A stretch of 64,000 bases of DNA from IMG/VR virus record IMGVR_UViG_3300003937_000144, positions 1-64,000 of that record; one strand, 5' to 3'. Every line of letters starts with the position of its first letter. The first letter of the stretch is position 1. Below the pieces are notes generated by a model. The model saw only the letters and a list, made by a program, of their open reading frames with translations, was not told the origin of the DNA and searched no databases. Positions 15,662 to 23,346 of the stretch are shown in pieces. A program made the position numbers and the translations under genes. This DNA is from a virus.

Positions 15662-17079
15662 TGAAAATATTAGGAATATCTGAAGGAAGCCACGATGCTT
15701 GTTGGTGCTTAATTGAAGATGGCGAGATACTAGAAGCTCACCATCAAGAAAGACATGATCGTATTAAAAATTCTAAATGGTTAGATGCTAGCCTACTCCC
15801 AAAAGCCGATGTTGTAGTCGGTCATCAAATACTTGACAATGTAAATGCCCGCCGTAAATGGTCAGGACAACCACCAATGAAAAGGAATATTCCTGTTGAC
15901 TATGAATATAACCATCATGAAACACATGCATGGGCTGGTTGGGCCACATCTCCATTTGATGATTGCGATATATTAACTATGGATGCTGTAGGTGAATGGG
16001 AGACTGCTACAGTTCATGAAGTACGTGATGGAGTAATGAAACAAACTTGGGGAATGAAATACCCTAAGTCTTTTGGTATGCCATACTCTTATGTAACAGA
16101 AAAGTTAGGTTATAAACCAATGCAAGACGAATATATTGTTATGGCAATGGCAGCACTTGGTGGTAGATACGATAGAGAAGACTCAAAGCTTTTTGGTTTT
16201 ATAGATGCTGTACCTAAAATATCTCCGTTGTTCCAAGGCAGTTGCCATTCAGAGCATTGGTTATTTCAACGACGATATGAGAATGCTCAAATACAGATTA
16301 ACGATAAAAATGATAATAGAAATATGGCTCGAAATATTCAAGACCATTATGAATACTATTTCCTTAAAACAATTCAAAGACATACCTCTCATGATAATTT
16401 AATTATTATGGGTGGATGTGCATTAAACTGTGTAGCTAATAGTAAAGCAAAGTCTATGAAGGAAGCTATTTGGATAATGCCAAACCCTGGTGATGGAGGC
16501 TCTGCCCTCGGAGCAGCGGCAAGACATTACGGAAAGAAACTAAATTGGAAAGGACCATACTTAGGAACTCAAGTACCTAGAATGGATCCACATAAAATAA
16601 TAAAAGAATTATTAGGTGGTGGTATAGCTGCGGTATGTTCTGGTAGAGCAGAGTTCGGACCAAGAGCATTAGGTAACAGATCACTATTATGTGATCCAAG
16701 AGGAAAACAAGAATTCCTTCATCCTATATATGGTATAAAAAAACGAGCAGAAACTTGGAGACCATTCGCACCTGCAATTTTATCAGAATATTATGAGCAA
16801 TATTTTATAGGACACGCCAGTCAGTATATGCAATTCACACCTAAACACCTAAGCCCAGATTTTAATTTAGTTGAGCATGTAGATAGGACAGCAAGAGTTC
16901 AATTAGTTAAACCACAATGTGATAGTATATTAAGAGAAGTATTAGAATTGTGGTATAAAGAAACAGGTTGCCCTATGTTACTTAATACTTCTTTGAACGT
17001 TAAAAATGAACCAATAGTTGATACAATGGATGACTATAGAAACTTTATTAAATGGAGTGGATTAAATGATCTTAGCTAA
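15661..17079 (+). CDS. O-carbamoyltransferase (NodU/CmcH/TobZ family)
   Basis: The 472-residue protein shows the family's N-terminal Kae1-like half (ILGISEGSHDACWCLIEDGEI, then HHETHAW near residue 84 as metal-binding histidines, then LTMDAVGEW). It also shows the C-terminal half with GGCALNCVANSKA and EFGPRALGNRSLLCDPR near residue 330. These enzymes move a carbamoyl group from carbamoyl phosphate onto a hydroxyl via carbamoyl-AMP. It is shorter than many members (about 550-600). Known phage relatives carbamoylate hydroxymethylated cytosine in DNA; sugar acceptors are the other option. It overlaps nrdA and the next gene. Confidence 0.85.
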   Translation: MKILGISEGSHDACWCLIEDGEILEAHHQERHDRIKNSKWLDASLLPKADVVVGHQILDNVNARRKWSGQPPMKRNIPVDYEYNHHETHAWAGWATSPFDDCDILTMDAVGEWETATVHEVRDGVMKQTWGMKYPKSFGMPYSYVTEKLGYKPMQDEYIVMAMAALGGRYDREDSKLFGFIDAVPKISPLFQGSCHSEHWLFQRRYENAQIQINDKNDNRNMARNIQDHYEYYFLKTIQRHTSHDNLIIMGGCALNCVANSKAKSMKEAIWIMPNPGDGGSALGAAARHYGKKLNWKGPYLGTQVPRMDPHKIIKELLGGGIAAVCSGRAEFGPRALGNRSLLCDPRGKQEFLHPIYGIKKRAETWRPFAPAILSEYYEQYFIGHASQYMQFTPKHLSPDFNLVEHVDRTARVQLVKPQCDSILREVLELWYKETGCPMLLNTSLNVKNEPIVDTMDDYRNFIKWSGLNDLS

Positions 17080-18289
17080 CGGTTGTTCACACACGCATGG
17101 TACTAATCATGCTGTACTTAATAATTATGCAGATAAGCTATGGCCCAATATAGCTGGAAAGATGTTAGGTGATACTAATGTTGTTAACCTTGCTAAGGGT
17201 GGAGATTCAGCTGGAGCTATAGCAGATTCTACAATACACTGGATGGAAACAAATACAATCAAGCCAGATATGGTTATGATACAATGGACGTATGCAGATA
17301 GGTTTGATATTCCATATCATCGCTTATACGCAGATGATCCATTTCGTGATGGATGTTTTGTTGATAATATTAGATTAGGTATTGATCCGCCTTACTCAGA
17401 TAAGTTCACTTATTTAAATCAATATCCACGTGAAGGAATGATTAGGTTGACATCTACAGGAGGTTATCTATCTAAAGATGAGTCGACAGGAATGTTAAAA
17501 AGAATTCCTGATCTAATGGCTCACTTAGGTTTAAAGTTTCCAAACATATTATATCAGGCTGGGTACAAACAAAATGTGCATCCATATTATTTAGAGAACC
17601 ATGAAGATGAACATATGCAAGAGATCATAGAATATTATAAACGATATGTAGATTATAGAGAAGCTTATTTAAATCTACCAACAGCACATAATGAACTTAG
17701 ACATAAATGGGCAATGGCACAAAATCATGTTGCAGCTTATTGTGAAGCAAATGATATTCCTTATTATTGGTGGGGAACTGATGTGTGGTATCAACCAAAG
17801 TTTGCAGATCTTATGTATCTAAAACCTAAAACTGGTCATGAGATGTTTGCTAACTTAGGTTTTATAGACCAGTGGTTAGAGAGGCAGGGTATAATTGCAA
17901 ATGGTGATGCTATTGAAGGTGATATATCTGAAGAAGAAGTAGCAAAGAATCCTAACCTCATGCAAAACATAGACGATCATAGAGGAGAGGATGGTCATAA
18001 ATTCATTGGTGAAATGGTTGGTAATTTTATTAAGCATGGTATTGAGCCAGATCAAGATGATATAAATAAAGAATTATTAAAGGCAAACATATTATCTAGG
18101 CCTAACTTAACTCTGGAGAACGATGCAACAGGATTAAACCAGACTGGTGGGGACAATAATAGAAAAGAACACTATGAAGCATTACTCAGATGGTGTAACA
18201 GTGATGAGGCATTCCCAGGAGAAGGTTATCGCAGTGACATCTATGCAGCAACAAAAAGGCCATGGAGACCTCAATTTTACTATGATTAA
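17066..18289 (+). CDS. GCSH-motif (SGNH-like) hydrolase candidate
   Basis: The 407-residue protein starts MILANGCSHTHGTNH, matching the GxSx(H) block I of SGNH-type hydrolases (here GCSH, as in several phage members). VNLAKGGDSAGAIAD near residues 40-54 fits block II, and MVMIQWTYADRFD may hold block III. The substrate is unknown. Its 14-base overlap with the carbamoyltransferase argues that the two act together, for example adding and removing groups on the same glycan or base. The C-terminal 60 residues are less ordered. Confidence 0.6.
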   Translation: MILANGCSHTHGTNHAVLNNYADKLWPNIAGKMLGDTNVVNLAKGGDSAGAIADSTIHWMETNTIKPDMVMIQWTYADRFDIPYHRLYADDPFRDGCFVDNIRLGIDPPYSDKFTYLNQYPREGMIRLTSTGGYLSKDESTGMLKRIPDLMAHLGLKFPNILYQAGYKQNVHPYYLENHEDEHMQEIIEYYKRYVDYREAYLNLPTAHNELRHKWAMAQNHVAAYCEANDIPYYWWGTDVWYQPKFADLMYLKPKTGHEMFANLGFIDQWLERQGIIANGDAIEGDISEEEVAKNPNLMQNIDDHRGEDGHKFIGEMVGNFIKHGIEPDQDDINKELLKANILSRPNLTLENDATGLNQTGGDNNRKEHYEALLRWCNSDEAFPGEGYRSDIYAATKRPWRPQFYYD

Positions 18290-18337
18290 TCATAATATGG
18301 ATTTTTTCAATTATTTTGCGAAAATAGTTGCGTTTAC

Positions 18338-18368
18338 TATGTACTTTGCCTATAAATTATGTTATAAT
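18338..18368 (+). promoter_or_regulatory. Early/middle-type promoter
   Basis: TATGTAC at 18338-18344 and TATAAT at 18363-18368 have an 18-base spacer, the same pair as ahead of uvsX and gp32. It lies in the 130-base gap after the GCSH-motif gene and would transcribe the two small membrane proteins and perhaps the tmRNA. Confidence 0.65.
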
Positions 18369-18384
18369 GGTTCTTTAAATAAAA

Positions 18385-18409
18385 AAACGTATCCTGGACG
18401 TTTCAGGAT
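18385..18409 (+). promoter_or_regulatory. Two mutually exclusive leader hairpins
   Basis: AAACGT (18385-18390) can pair with ACGTTT (18398-18403). Alternatively ATCCTG (18391-18396) can pair with CAGGAT (18404-18409). The two 6-bp stems overlap, so only one can form. They lie in the leader from the 18338 promoter, just before a late octamer. No U-run follows on this strand. Regulatory meaning is inferred from geometry only. Confidence 0.35.
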
Positions 18410-18416
18410 ATAAATA
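18409..18416 (+). promoter_or_regulatory. Late promoter, leaderless type
   Basis: TATAAATA ends 4 bases before the ATG at 18421. Its first base is the last base of the preceding hairpin. No ribosome-binding site lies between it and the ATG. Confidence 0.6.
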
Positions 18417-18420
18417 AATT

Positions 18421-18567
18421 ATGATTGAACTACTTACATGGGCGGGGATCGGATTCATAATAACACTCGCTGTCATAGGATTGTTATCCTCTTTTTTCTT
18501 CCCACTATTCCTTGAACTAAATAATGAAATAAATAAAAGGTTTAAGGATGATCTACCTCCGAACTGA
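18421..18567 (+). CDS. Small single-pass membrane protein
   Basis: This 48-residue frame has a continuous hydrophobic segment from about residue 4 to 31 (LTWAGIGFIITLAVIGLLSS, then FFFPLF) followed by a charged tail (NEINKRFKDDLPPN). It has a late octamer 4 bases upstream but no ribosome-binding site. A membrane role such as lysis accessory protein is possible but unproven. The next gene is also a small membrane protein. Confidence 0.5.
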   Translation: MIELLTWAGIGFIITLAVIGLLSSFFFPLFLELNNEINKRFKDDLPPN

Positions 18568-18603
18568 GGCTAAACTATTTTTAAAAACGACATAGGAGAA
18601 TAT

Positions 18604-18831
18604 ATGTTAGATAAAATCACAAACGGCGTAGCCGCCGCAACGGCTATAGCAATGTCACTTATTGGTTTGGCAATTATGTTGCAAATCGTATTTGGCGGCA
18701 GCGTGCCTTTTCTTGGCGGAGACGTCATTGGTACGATTATTGCAATAGTCCATCAGCTAGGTGACGCTGGATTGGTTGGATTAATTTCCGCAGCAATACT
18801 TTGGAAATTACTAACTTCAGATGATGCATAA
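18604..18831 (+). CDS. Small two-helix membrane protein, holin candidate
   Basis: The 75-residue protein starts with AGGAGAATAT upstream. Two hydrophobic segments (about residues 10-31 and 41-68) are separated by a short Gly-rich turn (GGSVPFLGGD), and it ends in a short acidic tail (TSDDA). Size and topology are those of a small two-span holin, but many phage membrane proteins look alike and no endolysin lies nearby. It directly precedes the tmRNA. Confidence 0.55.
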   Translation: MLDKITNGVAAATAIAMSLIGLAIMLQIVFGGSVPFLGGDVIGTIIAIVHQLGDAGLVGLISAAILWKLLTSDDA

Positions 18832-18859
18832 ATAACATTCATTCAAAAATGAAGTGAGT

Positions 18860-19088
18860 TATAAAACGACGTAAAGGTGAAGGTAGGAGCACTTAACACG
18901 TGGGTTCAATTCCCACCTCCTCCACCAAATATATTTTAAACGAGATGTATTTGATGGGGGAGACACGGCTTCGATTAGGTAGCAGATCCGCTTGAGACTC
19001 GTCAGCCAACAAAGGCTATAAAATGAAAAATTAATCGGCAATCAGTCAGATTATTTACTAGCGGCGTAGAGTCAGCTAGTTGAGGTTT
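18860..19088 (+). ncRNA. ssrA: Permuted two-piece tmRNA (ssrA)
   Basis: The acceptor piece comes first. Its T-arm is GTGGG / TTCAATT / CCCAC (18900-18916), followed by 3' acceptor strand CTCCTCC (18917-18923), A, and encoded CCA (18925-18927). After a 28-base spacer the coding piece begins with GGGGGAG (18956-18962), which pairs with CTCCTCC (one G-U). The hallmark GGCTTCGATTAGG follows. The tag frame is GGC AAT CAG TCA GAT TAT TTA CTA GCG GCG TAG (19037-19069). It encodes GNQSDYLLAA with a hydrophobic LLAA end and TAATC just upstream of the resume codon (compare TAGTC in E. coli). ACTAGC/GCTAGT (19057-19062, 19075-19080) closes a stem over the stop codon. The outer 5' end of the acceptor piece is approximate. 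Confidence 0.85.
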
Positions 19089-19091
19089 TCT

Positions 19092-19130
19092 CCGGAGTTC
19101 CTTATCACCCAATACTCCGGTCTTTTTTTT
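19092..19130 (+). terminator. Rho-independent terminator of the tmRNA
   Basis: CCGGAGT (19092-19098) and ACTCCGG (19114-19120) form a perfect 7-bp stem with a 15-base loop, followed by TCTTTTTTTT (19121-19130). Confidence 0.9.
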
Positions 19131-19144
19131 ATATACATAATACT

Positions 19145-19456
19145 ATGATATCTCTAACTTCCCACGCAACTGAAAAATTACATGGCCTTCTAACTGGTCA
19201 AATGGGATTACGTGTATTAGTAAAAACTACAGGCTGTTCAGGTCTGGCCTATCACTTAGAATATTCTATAGATAAAAATATAGACGATATAGAAGAAACT
19301 ATTAATGGTGTTCGTGTAGTCATTGATCCTAAATCACTTGCATACGTCGATGGATGTGAGATAGACTATAAATATGAAGGTCTTAATGAAGGCTTTGAAT
19401 TTTATAACCCCAAAGAAAAAGCCAGGTGTGGTTGTGGAGAATCATTTACAGTATGA
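19145..19456 (+). CDS. iscA: IscA/HesB-type iron-sulfur carrier
   Basis: The 103-residue protein has the three conserved cysteines of A-type Fe-S carriers: C31 in KTTGCSGLAY, and C95/C97 in the terminal RCGCGESF. The overall length is that of the family. A-type carriers deliver Fe-S clusters or iron. Its overlap with nrdB, whose product needs a diiron centre, suggests iron supply for reductase assembly, or support of Fe-S proteins such as the radical SAM protein at 63317. Both links are inferred. It starts after the tmRNA terminator. Confidence 0.88.
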   Translation: MISLTSHATEKLHGLLTGQMGLRVLVKTTGCSGLAYHLEYSIDKNIDDIEETINGVRVVIDPKSLAYVDGCEIDYKYEGLNEGFEFYNPKEKARCGCGESFTV

Positions 19457-20535
19457 AAATGAAAAAATCTGTATTTAAAATAAATACAAAAAGCCACTTA
19501 GAAAAAGATTTATTCTTTGACGAAGGTGTTGACGTTGCAAGATATGATGTAGTTAAATACCCAGCCTTACAAAAACTATATGAGAAGATGTTATCATTCT
19601 ATTGGACTCCTGATGAGATCGATGTCACAAAAGACAAGATTGATTTTAGTAAGCTAACAAAAAACGAACAACACATATTTACATCCAACCTAAAAAGACA
19701 AATCATATTAGACTCGGTACAGGGCAGATCACCTGACTTGGCTTTATTGCCACTTGCAAGTAATCCTGAACTTGAGTTACTTATTGAAACATGGGCATTC
19801 TTTGAGACTATTCACTCAAGATCGTATACACACGTTATCAGAAATGTATATCCTAATCCATCAAAGGTATTCGATGAGATAACTTCGATACCGGCAATAT
19901 CCGAATGTGGTAATGCAATCTCAGAACATTATGACAACCTCATCAATTATAAGGGCCCTCACGGTAGCTATACACATAAAAAACTGTTATATCTCTGTTT
20001 GATCAGTATATATATTCTGGAAGGTATAAGATTCTATGTGAGCTTTGCATGTTCATGGGCATTCGCAGAGCTTAAACAAATGGAAGGCAATGCAAAAATT
20101 ATTAAGTTAATTGCAAGAGATGAGAATCTACACCTTGCAGCATCGTTAAATATTATTCGTACGCTGATTAAAGAAGATAAAGACTTTGAAGACATTAAGC
20201 TTTCAACTAACGATCAAGTAATGAATCTATTTGAAGATGCATTGGTACAAGAAGAGGAATGGTGTGATTACCTATTTGGTAATGGTTCAATGATTGGATT
20301 AAACACAGACCTCTTAAAAGAATATGTACGTTGGATTGGAGCAAAGAGAATTAGAACACTAAATTATCCTGTACCATTTTCAACACATCAGCATAACCCA
20401 CTTCCATGGACAGAGAAATGGATTAGTGGCGGAGCAGTACAAGTTGCTCCACAAGAAACAGAGATAACATCTTACACATTAGGTGGTGTCAAACAAGATG
20501 TTAATAAGAAATCATTCGAGGGATTAAGTTTATGA
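19453..20535 (+). CDS. nrdB: Ribonucleotide reductase class Ia, small subunit NrdB
   Basis: I chose the ATG at 19453, overlapping the IscA stop by 4 bases, giving 360 residues; the frame is open a little further upstream. Diiron ligands are visible as LDSVQGRS (Asp), FFETIHSRSYTHV (Glu, His and the radical Tyr region), LEGIRF (Glu) and RDENLHLAA (Glu, His). The C-terminal tail contacts NrdA. It makes the tyrosyl radical for ribonucleotide reduction with NrdA (13367). The order iscA-nrdB-glutaredoxin forms one overlapping operon. Confidence 0.95.
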   Translation: MKMKKSVFKINTKSHLEKDLFFDEGVDVARYDVVKYPALQKLYEKMLSFYWTPDEIDVTKDKIDFSKLTKNEQHIFTSNLKRQIILDSVQGRSPDLALLPLASNPELELLIETWAFFETIHSRSYTHVIRNVYPNPSKVFDEITSIPAISECGNAISEHYDNLINYKGPHGSYTHKKLLYLCLISIYILEGIRFYVSFACSWAFAELKQMEGNAKIIKLIARDENLHLAASLNIIRTLIKEDKDFEDIKLSTNDQVMNLFEDALVQEEEWCDYLFGNGSMIGLNTDLLKEYVRWIGAKRIRTLNYPVPFSTHQHNPLPWTEKWISGGAVQVAPQETEITSYTLGGVKQDVNKKSFEGLSL

Positions 20536-20777
20536 GTACAGCAATAGTATGGTCTAAAAATAATTGTATATATTGTACAAAAGCAAAAGACTATTTAAAG
20601 AAAAAGAAAATTAATATAGAAGAGAGAAATGTTCAATCAGGTGAATGGTCAATGACTGATCTTCAAGAAAAGGTTCCAGGCGCAAGAGCATTTCCACAGA
20701 TATTTATTGACGGTAAGTATGTAGGATCATATGACAAGATGATGGCACATGTTCAAATGGGAGAATTAAGTTTATGA
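20532..20777 (+). CDS. grx: Glutaredoxin
   Basis: The 81-residue protein has the redox motif C12-I-Y-C15 (SKNNCIYCTKAKDYL), the cis-proline segment FPQIFIDGKYVGSYD and a length normal for glutaredoxins. It probably re-reduces the NrdA C-terminal cysteines, as T4 NrdC does. Its start overlaps nrdB by 4 bases and its stop overlaps the zinc-ribbon gene. Confidence 0.9.
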   Translation: MSTAIVWSKNNCIYCTKAKDYLKKKKINIEERNVQSGEWSMTDLQEKVPGARAFPQIFIDGKYVGSYDKMMAHVQMGELSL

Positions 20778-20968
20778 TTTGTAATGAATGTAATAGTGAA
20801 CCATTTCAGGTTACTGTTAAAGAGGAATTAGGCTTTGACAATGAAGCAATTGAACTTGGATTGGAAGTGACGCACTGCCCATTTTGCGGTGCTAATTTAG
20901 AATGGGCCCAGCGTGGAGGATATGATGCATCAGAATACGATAACGATGAAGACCGATTGGACGTATAA
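20774..20968 (+). CDS. Small zinc-ribbon protein
   Basis: The 64-residue protein has two CxxC knuckles, CNEC near residue 3 and CPFC near residue 35 (THCPFCGANLEW), the pattern of a small zinc ribbon. The tail is strongly acidic (DASEYDNDEDRLDV). Partner and function are unknown; such proteins often bind nucleic acid or act as protein adaptors. It is coupled to the glutaredoxin gene and overlaps the next gene. Confidence 0.65.
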   Translation: MICNECNSEPFQVTVKEELGFDNEAIELGLEVTHCPFCGANLEWAQRGGYDASEYDNDEDRLDV

Positions 20969-21392
20969 TGGGAGACAATTTACTTCTGCTGATATTAATG
21001 ATTTTTATGGTTTTGTGTATCGCATTACCAACTTGGTCACCGGATATGACTATGTCGGACGTAAGTATTTCAGGACAGTTCGAAAGCTTAAGCCCCTAGT
21101 AGGTTTTAAAAGGAAACGTAAGGTTACAAAGGAAACTGACTGGCAAGAGTATTGGGGGTCAAGTAATAGGCTAACCGAAGATATAGAGAAACTAGGTAAA
21201 GAGAATTTCAAACGTGAGATCATTTGTTTATGTAAGACTCGTGGTGATACAAACTATATGGAAGCGAAGATCCAATTTGATGAGGATGTTCTATTGAATG
21301 AGAAAAATTATAATGGTATTATAGCTGTAAAGATTGGCGTAGGATCAGTTAAAAATTTAGCGGAAAACTATGTACATAAGCAAAAACTATGA
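20946..21392 (+). CDS. GIY-YIG-like endonuclease
   Basis: I chose the ATG at 20946, which overlaps the zinc-ribbon stop, giving 148 residues; an upstream ATG at 20913 would add 11. The region DFYGFVYRITNLVTGYDYVGRKYF matches the GIY...YIG core (here GFVY and DYVG). It is followed by a YWGSSNRLTEDIEKLGKENF segment like the conserved region of Seg-type and other GIY-YIG nucleases. It could be a free-standing homing endonuclease or a host-DNA nuclease. Catalysis is not shown, but the motif layout is good. Confidence 0.65.
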   Translation: MKTDWTYNGRQFTSADINDFYGFVYRITNLVTGYDYVGRKYFRTVRKLKPLVGFKRKRKVTKETDWQEYWGSSNRLTEDIEKLGKENFKREIICLCKTRGDTNYMEAKIQFDEDVLLNEKNYNGIIAVKIGVGSVKNLAENYVHKQKL

Positions 21393-21398
21393 TATAAT
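21369..21398 (+). promoter_or_regulatory. Early/middle-type promoter ahead of RNase H
   Basis: TATGTAC (21369-21375), a 17-base spacer and TATAAT (21393-21398). The RNase H ATG at 21406 lies 8 bases after the -10 element, so transcription would begin at about the start codon, leaving almost no leader. It sits inside the end of the GIY-YIG-like gene. Confidence 0.65.
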
Positions 21399-21405
21399 AT
21401 AGAGT

Positions 21406-22263
21406 ATGGTATTAGTAGATTTTAATGGTTTAGCAATTGGTTCTATCATGGGCCAATTAGGACGAGGTGAAGAGCTTAGTGAGAATTTAGTTAAACATAT
21501 AATTCTTAATAATCTTAGAGTATATCGTAACAAATACCCAGAGTCAAATCATGGCAAAATGGTTATCTGTTGTGATAGTTACTCTTGGCGTAAAGATGTA
21601 TTCCCTGAATATAAAGCTCAGCGCAAAACTAATCGTGCTAAAGATAAACATGACTGGACAATGATCTTCGACTTAATAGAAGATACTCTCAAAGATTTAC
21701 GTGAGAATTTCCCTTATGCTGTTATTAAGGTAGACGGTGCAGAAGCAGATGATATCATTGGAGTACTTACTAAGGAAGCAGCCCAACCTCTTCTAGGTGA
21801 AGATGTAGTTATTATATCAGCTGACAAAGACTTTATTCAATTACAAGTAGATGGTCATGTCATACAATGGTCACCACTATTTAATAAAATGATTAAGGAA
21901 GATAATCCTCGTAGTTACCTATTCGATCATATTCTTAAAGGTGATGCTAGTGATGGTGTTCCTAATGCAAACTCTCATGATGATGTATTTCTGTCAGAGG
22001 CAAGACAAACACCTATGACACAAAAAGCTATAAATAAATACTGGGATAATCGTGATGACTTAGAAGCTATCATGAAACCTAATGTCTATCGTAACTTTAT
22101 GCGTAATGTACAAATGATAGATCTAGAGAATACACCACAAGAGATGGCAGGTGAAATATATATTGATTATCTAGAATATCAATATCCTCCTCGTACGAAT
22201 ATACTTACGTACCTTGTAGAGAATAGAATGAAAATGCTTATAGAGTGTGCTAACGAATTTTGA
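21406..22263 (+). CDS. rnh: RNase H, 5'-3' flap exonuclease (T4 Rnh type)
   Basis: The 285-residue protein (T4 RNase H is 305) belongs to the FEN-1/5'-nuclease family. Acidic metal-binding motifs are visible: VLVDFNGLAI at the N-terminus, CCDSYSWRKDVFPEYKAQRK, VDGAEADDIIGVL and ISADKDFIQL, then KGDASDGVPN of the helix-hairpin-helix region. It removes RNA primers of Okazaki fragments together with gp32 and the replisome. It has its own promoter overlapping the upstream gene. Confidence 0.92.
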   Translation: MVLVDFNGLAIGSIMGQLGRGEELSENLVKHIILNNLRVYRNKYPESNHGKMVICCDSYSWRKDVFPEYKAQRKTNRAKDKHDWTMIFDLIEDTLKDLRENFPYAVIKVDGAEADDIIGVLTKEAAQPLLGEDVVIISADKDFIQLQVDGHVIQWSPLFNKMIKEDNPRSYLFDHILKGDASDGVPNANSHDDVFLSEARQTPMTQKAINKYWDNRDDLEAIMKPNVYRNFMRNVQMIDLENTPQEMAGEIYIDYLEYQYPPRTNILTYLVENRMKMLIECANEF

Positions 22264-22415
22264 ATGAAGAAGAGTTAAAAGAATTCATTGAATATTTTAA
22301 AGATGAATTACCAAATCCAGACCATCATCCACAGAAAGTTATGTGGTTATATAAATGGTGGAAGAGTATAGTTATAAGGAATAGAGATGCCGACGTACAC
22401 GTTCGAAAGCAATAA
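22260..22415 (+). CDS. Small conserved-type protein (51 residues)
   Basis: A TTG start at 22260 overlaps the RNase H stop (tTTGA). The frame reads NEEELKEFIEYFKDELPNPD, then HHPQKVMWLYKWWKSIV. The DELPNPDHHP segment resembles, from memory, a small family in T4-like cyanophages. It overlaps the next gene by 29 bases. Function unknown. A rare start and short length lower confidence, but the coding pattern is good. Confidence 0.5.
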   Translation: MNEEELKEFIEYFKDELPNPDHHPQKVMWLYKWWKSIVIRNRDADVHVRKQ

Positions 22416-22644
22416 GACTGGTAAAATATGGGATGATACCATGAGCTGGAAAAAGCTTGAAGAGTATTATAAAGAACATGACTGTGTCCAAATATTTACT
22501 TCGATGCCAAAAGTTGTATCAATGGTTGGCGATGTTCAATCGAAGACCACTAGTGAATTCAAAGACAAAATGGCAGATATCCACAAGCAGGCTGGACAAC
22601 ACAGCCAAATGTTTAAAGGAACTAAAGAACAAGGTAATCATTAA
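22387..22644 (+). CDS. Hypothetical protein
   Basis: The 85-residue protein begins MPTYTFESNKTGKIWDDTMS, reminiscent of small MPxYxF proteins that carry a zinc ribbon, but it has only a single cysteine, so no ribbon can form. The second half is charged and helical (SEFKDKMADIHKQAGQHSQ). It has AAGGA upstream and its stop overlaps the nuclease start. Function unknown. Confidence 0.6.
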   Translation: MPTYTFESNKTGKIWDDTMSWKKLEEYYKEHDCVQIFTSMPKVVSMVGDVQSKTTSEFKDKMADIHKQAGQHSQMFKGTKEQGNH

Positions 22645-23309
22645 TGTTTAAACATGAACCCGTTGACTTAGGTTATGAAGACTTAGCTACTATCAGTAAA
22701 GGTGGTAGACAATATGTTATAGAGAAAACCGATGTCAAGACTGTATACTATCCGTCAATCACAAATCTCCTTGGCAATCTAAGTAAAGAAGCTATTAAAG
22801 CATGGAGAGATCGTATAGGTCACGAAGAAGCAAATAAGATATCTAGACAAGCAGCAGGAAGAGGCACAGCAGTTCACCAAGTCTGTGAAGATTATGTGAA
22901 CAATAATCCTGATTATGACAAAGATTTAATGCCTAATATCTTATATGACTTCAATAGAATTAAAGATATACTTGATACCAGGATAGGTACAGTATATGGA
23001 CAAGAATTACCGTTGTATTCTGACCATTTAAAAGTCGCTGGAAGAGTTGACTGTGTGGCAGAGTTTGATGGTAAAGTAAGTATAATAGATTATAAGACCA
23101 GTCGAAAGACTAAAAAAAAGGAATGGATCCATTCTTATTTCATGCAAGAATGCTTTTATGCTATTGCATGGGAAGAGAGAACTGGTATTCCTATCACACA
23201 ATTAGTAACAATCATATCTGTTGACAACGCAGAACCACAGGTGTTTATTGAACATCGTGACAATTGGGATAAAGAACTTGTACAAGTTATAGAAAAATAT
23301 TCTACATAA
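22644..23309 (+). CDS. Cas4/RecB-like PD-(D/E)XK exonuclease
   Basis: The 221-residue protein has AAGRGTAVHQVCEDYV near residue 75 (motif I histidine region). VAGRVDCVAEFDG near residue 129 (motif II Asp) and VSIIDYKTSRKTK near residues 144-156 (motif III D-x-K) follow, and QECFYAIAWEERTG is the helix with the conserved Gln/Tyr. This is the full RecB-type nuclease core without the Cas4 iron-sulfur cysteines. It probably processes DNA ends in recombination or replication. It ends the RNase H operon. Confidence 0.8.
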   Translation: MFKHEPVDLGYEDLATISKGGRQYVIEKTDVKTVYYPSITNLLGNLSKEAIKAWRDRIGHEEANKISRQAAGRGTAVHQVCEDYVNNNPDYDKDLMPNILYDFNRIKDILDTRIGTVYGQELPLYSDHLKVAGRVDCVAEFDGKVSIIDYKTSRKTKKKEWIHSYFMQECFYAIAWEERTGIPITQLVTIISVDNAEPQVFIEHRDNWDKELVQVIEKYST

Positions 23310-23346
23310 GCCGCATTTCATAGAAAAATCTTACTATTTTCGAAAA

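Noticed and set aside
18900-18927. A stand-alone tRNA 3' half with T-arm and CCA
   Set aside because: No 5' tRNA half with D- and anticodon arms lies upstream; the matching 5' acceptor strand lies downstream with the tmRNA signature.
19005-19034. Alternative tmRNA tag ANKGYKMKN starting at GCC 19005
   Set aside because: It begins with Ala-Asn like many tags but ends in charged residues. The later frame GNQSDYLLAA has the hydrophobic LLAA end, a TAATC block before the resume codon and an enclosing stem.
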